Of a stretch of 64,000 nt of DNA, positions 60,240 to 64,000 are shown one piece after another. The DNA is from Rhizobium sp. BK418 (GTDB taxonomy: Bacteria > Pseudomonadota > Alphaproteobacteria > Rhizobiales > Rhizobiaceae), in the NCBI RefSeq assembly GCF_004341105.1, contig NZ_SLZK01000005.1, forward strand, positions 422,980 through 486,979. The letters are read 5' to 3'. The first letter of the stretch is position 1. Each line of letters begins with the position of its first letter. The notes under the pieces were generated by a model that was not told the origin of the DNA, ran no database searches, and was given only the letters and a program-made list of their open reading frames with translations. The translations under genes were made by a program, and so were the position numbers.

Positions 60240-62705
60240 TTATGTACCACGGGGCTTTGCGCGTGTCGTCGGCGGGGCATCCTCTGGTTTTTCCGGCCAT
60301 GGGTGCTTGGGATAGCGTCCCCTCATATCCGCCCGCACGTCTTTCCAGGAACCCGTCCAGAAACCCGGCAGGTCACGCGTCGTCTGGATCGGCCTGTGAG
60401 CCGGCGAAGTAAGCTCCAGCAGCAAGGGGAGCCGTCCGCCGGCGACAGCCGGATGCTGTTTGAGCCCGAAGAGTTCCTGCACGCGGATCGTCAGCATCGG
60501 CTCCTCACCGTCATACCGGATCGGATGGCGCTGCCCGGTCGGCGCCTCGAAATGCGTCGGCGCCAGCCGCGCAATATCCCGCTGCAGATCATGCGGCACA
60601 AGCGCCATCAGGCCGTTGGAGAGGCCCGAGGCGGAAATATCCGAAAGCCCGCGTGCATCCGTCTGGAACGGAACGAACCAGTCGTCCATCCGATCGAGCA
60701 ATGCCTCGTCGCTCATGTCAGGCCACGGTTCGCCGATCGACCGGTGCAGGAAGCCGATCCGCTCCCGAAGCTGCAGGGCTTCCTTGGAAAAGGGAAGCTC
60801 ACTAAGCCCCAGCTCACGCAATCCCTCTGCAAGCGCCCGCACCGCCGCCTCGCCCGACGGGCGGGGAAGTGGCGCCTCGTCGAAAATGATGGCGCCTAAT
60901 CTCGTGGCACGGCGCGCCCGCACCTGTCGGCTTTGACGGTCGAAAAAGGTCTGGTCGTCCGTGCGGATCTCGCCCGGCAATTCGGCCTCGATATCGGCTC
61001 TCGAAACCTCTGCTGCGGCCAATATCCTGCCCTGGGCCGCCCGACCCGTCAGATCGGCAATCACAAGCATCTGGCTGCCTGCCAATCGTTCGGTTTCCGC
61101 AAGCTCGGTGCCCCGGCCGTTCGCCATGACATAGCGTCCGCGGCCGCCGCGCTGAATGGCGATCCGATCTGGGAACGCATGCAGCAGGAGTCGTCCAGCG
61201 AGAGCGGGCTCGTCACTCGAGGTCTTGTTGAGTCCCTCCGCCAGCCGCCCTGCCAGCCGCCTCGATGCCTCGGCCCTTTCGCCTCTCTCGCCTTTGAAGC
61301 GCCGGAGTCGATCTTCGAGATCGATGCTGGTGCCGCCGAGCCCCTGCTCGGTCAGCAGCACGGCTATCAGTGCCGCATCCTTGGCATGCCCGGATTCGCC
61401 AGCCGAAACCACCATGGCTGCCAGCCGCGGCGGCAATGCGAGATCGCGCATCACCTTGCCGCGTGCTGTTAACGCGCCGTCCCTGTCAAGTGCACCAAGC
61501 TGTCCAAGCAAAGCCCGGGCTTCCCTGATCGTCGTCTCCGGTGGCTGGTCGACGAAAGCGAGGGATTTCGTATCCTGAACGCCCCAATGGGCGAGATCGA
61601 GCACGAGACCCGAAAGATCGCTCGCAAGGATCTGCGGCGGCGTGAAGGCCGGGAGTGCGGCCGTCTGGCCTTGGTGCCACAGGCGAATGGCGATGCCCGG
61701 CTCGGTTCGCCCTGCACGGCCCGCGCGCTGGTCGGCTGAAGCGCGCGACACGCGCACGGTCTCAAGTCGCGTGATGCCTGTCGATGCCTCGAAGACCGGC
61801 AGTCGCTGCAGTCCGCTGTCGATGACGATCCGAACACCGTCGATGGTGATAGAGGTTTCTGCAATCGAGGTCGCGAGCACGATCTTGCGGGTGCCAGCTG
61901 CTGCAGGGCGGATCGCCGCGTCCTGATCTTTTTGGCTGAGATTGCCATAGAGCGGCGCAATCAGCGTTCCTGCGCCGAATCGCCCCTCCAGCCGCTCGGC
62001 TGTTCGGGTGATTTCCGCCTGGCCGGGCAGGAAGGCGAGAATCGATCCTGATTCGCTGGCGTGAGAATCGGCAATTGCCCGCACCATTGCATCTTCGATC
62101 CGCTCGCCGCCCGGCCGGTCCTGATAGCGGATATCGATCAGGAAGCTTCGCCCCGTGCTTTCGATGATGGGTGGATGATCAAGCAGGGCTGCGACCCGCT
62201 CGACATCGAGCGTTGCCGACATCACAAGGATACGCAGATCTTTGCGAAGCGCAGATTGAACATCGAGCGCCAGAGCAAGGCCGAAATCAGCATCCAGCGA
62301 ACGCTCGTGGAATTCGTCAAATATAACAGTCGAGACACCCCGTAGCTCCGGATCATCGAGAATCATCCGGGCAAAGACGCCCTCGGTGACGACCTCGATC
62401 CGCGTTTTCGCGGAAATCCGGTTATCGAGGCGCATACGATAGCCGACCGTTTCGCCGACTTGCTCACCAAGCAGAGAGGCCATTCGGCTTGCCGCGGCGC
62501 GCGCTGCCAGCCGGCGTGGTTCGAGCAGGACGATCTTCCCGTCGCCGCGCCATGCCTGATCCAGCAGATGGAGCGGCACGAGCGTCGTTTTGCCGGCGCC
62601 GGGTGGCGCTGAAAGCACGGCCCGCTTCACGTCGCCAAGCGCGGCACTGATGTCCGGCAGCACATGCGAAACCGGAAGCTCCGGCAAGGAAGGCATGGTC
62701 TTCAC
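60240..62705 (-). CDS. hrpB: ATP-dependent helicase HrpB
   Basis: An 821-residue DEAH-type helicase. Motifs in order: Walker A APPGAGKTTLVPLHLL, motif II DEFHER, SATLD, then ILAFLPGQAEI, ATSIAETSITIDGV and RAGRAGRTEPG, with the long HrpB-specific C-terminal region. The exact cellular role is unclear; RNA is the likely substrate. The GTG at 62705 overlaps the previous stop as GTGA with AGGA six bases upstream, so it is preferred to the ATG three codons later. No other strand feature overlaps it. Confidence 0.93.
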   Translation of the reverse strand: MKTMPSLPELPVSHVLPDISAALGDVKRAVLSAPPGAGKTTLVPLHLLDQAWRGDGKIVLLEPRRLAARAAASRMASLLGEQVGETVGYRMRLDNRISAKTRIEVVTEGVFARMILDDPELRGVSTVIFDEFHERSLDADFGLALALDVQSALRKDLRILVMSATLDVERVAALLDHPPIIESTGRSFLIDIRYQDRPGGERIEDAMVRAIADSHASESGSILAFLPGQAEITRTAERLEGRFGAGTLIAPLYGNLSQKDQDAAIRPAAAGTRKIVLATSIAETSITIDGVRIVIDSGLQRLPVFEASTGITRLETVRVSRASADQRAGRAGRTEPGIAIRLWHQGQTAALPAFTPPQILASDLSGLVLDLAHWGVQDTKSLAFVDQPPETTIREARALLGQLGALDRDGALTARGKVMRDLALPPRLAAMVVSAGESGHAKDAALIAVLLTEQGLGGTSIDLEDRLRRFKGERGERAEASRRLAGRLAEGLNKTSSDEPALAGRLLLHAFPDRIAIQRGGRGRYVMANGRGTELAETERLAGSQMLVIADLTGRAAQGRILAAAEVSRADIEAELPGEIRTDDQTFFDRQSRQVRARRATRLGAIIFDEAPLPRPSGEAAVRALAEGLRELGLSELPFSKEALQLRERIGFLHRSIGEPWPDMSDEALLDRMDDWFVPFQTDARGLSDISASGLSNGLMALVPHDLQRDIARLAPTHFEAPTGQRHPIRYDGEEPMLTIRVQELFGLKQHPAVAGGRLPLLLELTSPAHRPIQTTRDLPGFWTGSWKDVRADMRGRYPKHPWPEKPEDAPPTTRAKPRGT

Positions 62706-63649
62706 TTTCGTCCTGTCATCATTTCATAGGCGAGAATGGCACCGGCAAGATCCTCGAGTGCCGCACCGACAGACTTGAAGAGCGTGATCTCCTGGGCATC
62801 CTCCCGTCCTGTACGGGCTCCCGATATCAGCTCGGCGAGCTCCCCTCGTAGGTCGCTCTCTTTCAGCACTCCGTTCTTCAACGGCTGGACGATATCGCCA
62901 CCTTCGCTGAGCGCACCCGCCCGCGTATCGACATAGACGGCAGAGCGAAGCACCGCGGTGTCATCGCTCTCGCGCATGCTGGGCTTGAAAGCGCCAACGA
63001 GGTCGAGATGGGCACCCGGCTTCAGCCAATCGCCGTACACAAGCGGCTCGCTGGAAAGCGTTGCGCACGAGACGATGTCGGCGGTCTTTACTGCCGCTTC
63101 AAGATTGCTCACTACTTCGGTCTGCAGGCCAAGAGCCTGCGCGTCCTCAGCAGCCCGTTCCGCCGCTTCGCGATTTCGTCCCCATATACGGTAACGCTGG
63201 ATCGGTCTGACCGTCCCGTGTGCCTGCATGAGGTTCAGGGAAAGCCGGCCCGTGCCGCAGACCAGCATCTCTTCGGCGTCCGGCCGGGAGAGATAGCGCG
63301 ATGCCAATGCCGAAGTGGCGGCAGTGCGCCGTGCCGTCAATTCTCCACCGTCGATGAGAGCCAACACCTGTCCCGTCGCCGCCGACGAAAGCAGATAGCT
63401 TCCAAAGATCGCCGGTAGGCCGCGGCGAACGTTGCCCGGAAAAACCGAAACGGTCTTGATGCCCGTATACTGCCCGGGAAGCCAGGCCGGCATCAGCAAC
63501 AGCGTGGCATTCTCTTCCCCCGGAACCTCCATGTCATGATGATGGCGCACAGGCATGACGCAATCGCTTCGGAACATTGCTTCGATCGCATCGATAAGCT
63601 GTGCCCACGGTAGGGCGGCCCGCGTCTGGTCTTCATCGAGGACAAGCAT
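62702..63649 (-). CDS. Ornithine cyclodeaminase family protein
   Basis: A 315-residue NAD(P)-dependent protein of the OCD/mu-crystallin family. GIKTVSVFPGNVRRGLPAI and LALIDGGELTARRTAATSA are family signatures; the Rossmann segment EEMLVCGTGRLSLNLMQAHG and DLVGAFKPSMRES follow. Relatives include ornithine cyclodeaminase, alanine dehydrogenase and delta-1-pyrroline (piperideine) carboxylate reductases; the substrate cannot be fixed. Its stop overlaps the hrpB GTG. ATG 63649 has CGGAG seven bases upstream. Confidence 0.87.
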   Translation of the reverse strand: MLVLDEDQTRAALPWAQLIDAIEAMFRSDCVMPVRHHHDMEVPGEENATLLLMPAWLPGQYTGIKTVSVFPGNVRRGLPAIFGSYLLSSAATGQVLALIDGGELTARRTAATSALASRYLSRPDAEEMLVCGTGRLSLNLMQAHGTVRPIQRYRIWGRNREAAERAAEDAQALGLQTEVVSNLEAAVKTADIVSCATLSSEPLVYGDWLKPGAHLDLVGAFKPSMRESDDTAVLRSAVYVDTRAGALSEGGDIVQPLKNGVLKESDLRGELAELISGARTGREDAQEITLFKSVGAALEDLAGAILAYEMMTGRK

Positions 63650-63907
63650 TCTGAACTCCGCAAAAGCATGGATACGTGCCTGTCAAACTACCGATTGGAT
63701 CGGTCGAGGCAAGCGGTCTGGAAATCGGGCAGGCGCATGCCCATATAACGGCTGCACCCGAAAACGACATTGATCGACCGGGATCGGAAAAACCGATCTG
63801 AAACGGGGTGATTTTGGCAGGCAGACTCTCGCCAATAGCGGGAGCATGTAAAACTGTCAGCAAAATCAACCTGTTACAAAAATGTCAAAAAAGTTGGATG
63901 AGTGGTG
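63650..63907. other. Intergenic region without a recognised gene
   Basis: No convincing coding sequence. The last 40 bases (about 63866-63898) contain runs of A, such as TTACAAAAATGTCAAAAAAG, just upstream of the predicted promoter, in the place of an UP element. Confidence 0.6.
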
Positions 63908-64000
63908 TTGACTGTTTTGCGGGTGTAGGCTTATAAGCCCACTCACTGACGAGGGCGGCGGCGCTGCTGGCGACGAAGTTCCTCGTTCTGAAGAAATCAA
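63908..64000 (+). promoter_or_regulatory. Strong sigma-70 promoter, probably of a ribosomal RNA operon
   Basis: TTGACT (63908-63913) and TATAAG (63932-63937) with an 18-base spacer form a near-consensus promoter. An AT-rich tract precedes it, and a GC-rich leader with no start codon of note (ACGAGGGCGGCGGCGCTGCT onward) follows to the window end. The TTGACT-GGCTTATAAGCC form resembles rhizobial rrn promoters. The 16S gene itself would start outside the window. Confidence 0.55.

Noticed and set aside
1..64000. tRNA genes, CRISPR arrays, insertion sequences, prophage or defence islands
   Set aside because: No tRNA-like cloverleaf, regularly spaced repeats, transposase or phage genes recognised; gene order and codon use are uniform core chromosome.

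Overview
The window is chromosomal DNA from a member of the Rhizobiaceae, most likely Rhizobium or a close relative. Evidence is the ChvG/ChvI–PTS–pckA block, the ActS/ActR redox pair, a DivL-type kinase, the interleaved his operon and the divergent hemE/PPDK-regulator junction. Protein sequences, GC-rich codon use and gene order all read as ordinary core chromosome. I see no phage, insertion sequence, CRISPR array, toxin–antitoxin pair or genomic island.

Layout. hemJ and hemE (42-1606, minus strand) run leftward from a 410 bp gap (1607-2017) that I read as the chromosomal replication origin: it has an AT-rich stretch, one perfect DnaA box and several near-matches, next to hemE as in other alphaproteobacteria. 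Rightward from it run a kinase/pyrophosphorylase regulator, maf, aroE, coaE and dnaQ, with a near-perfect parS site at the maf/aroE junction. Then come secB and fxsA (minus), a Tim44-like gene, mltA, an Smr-domain gene, an XRE regulator and gyrB. A mixed metabolic block follows (nitroreductase, glutathionyl-hydroquinone reductase, FAH hydrolase, PHB depolymerase, DUF2852, YgjP-like metallopeptidase), then trpFBA-accD-folC.

A long minus-strand cluster (23166-35126) is divL, tsaE-amgK fusion, murU, addB, addA, trxA. It joins cell-cycle signalling, tRNA modification, peptidoglycan recycling and double-strand-break repair. Next is ahcY, with a strong palindromic operator upstream, then HPr, EIIA-Man, HprK, ChvG and ChvI (minus), and the divergent pckA. 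arfB and alkB precede the minus-strand his operon (hisB, DUF2628, hisH, two uncharacterised genes, hisA, hisF, hisE, coaA). To its right are hslV, a GNAT gene, hslU, a DUF1402 protein that looks like a divergent lytic transglycosylase, a cytochrome P450, glcB, an L,D-transpeptidase and mmcB. The right end holds actR, actS, hrpB and an ornithine cyclodeaminase-family gene (minus strand). It closes on a sigma-70 promoter resembling an rRNA operon promoter that points out of the window.

No wholly new system is evident. The points most worth checking are the oriC/parS landmarks, the tyrosine at the phosphoacceptor site of DivL, the TsaE-AmgK fusion beside MurU, the SLT-like reading of DUF1402, the two unknown genes in the his operon (one only 59 aa), the AccD without its zinc-ribbon cysteines, and an MltA with no visible signal peptide. 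Starts were chosen from ribosome-binding sites, overlaps and family N-termini and are predictions.
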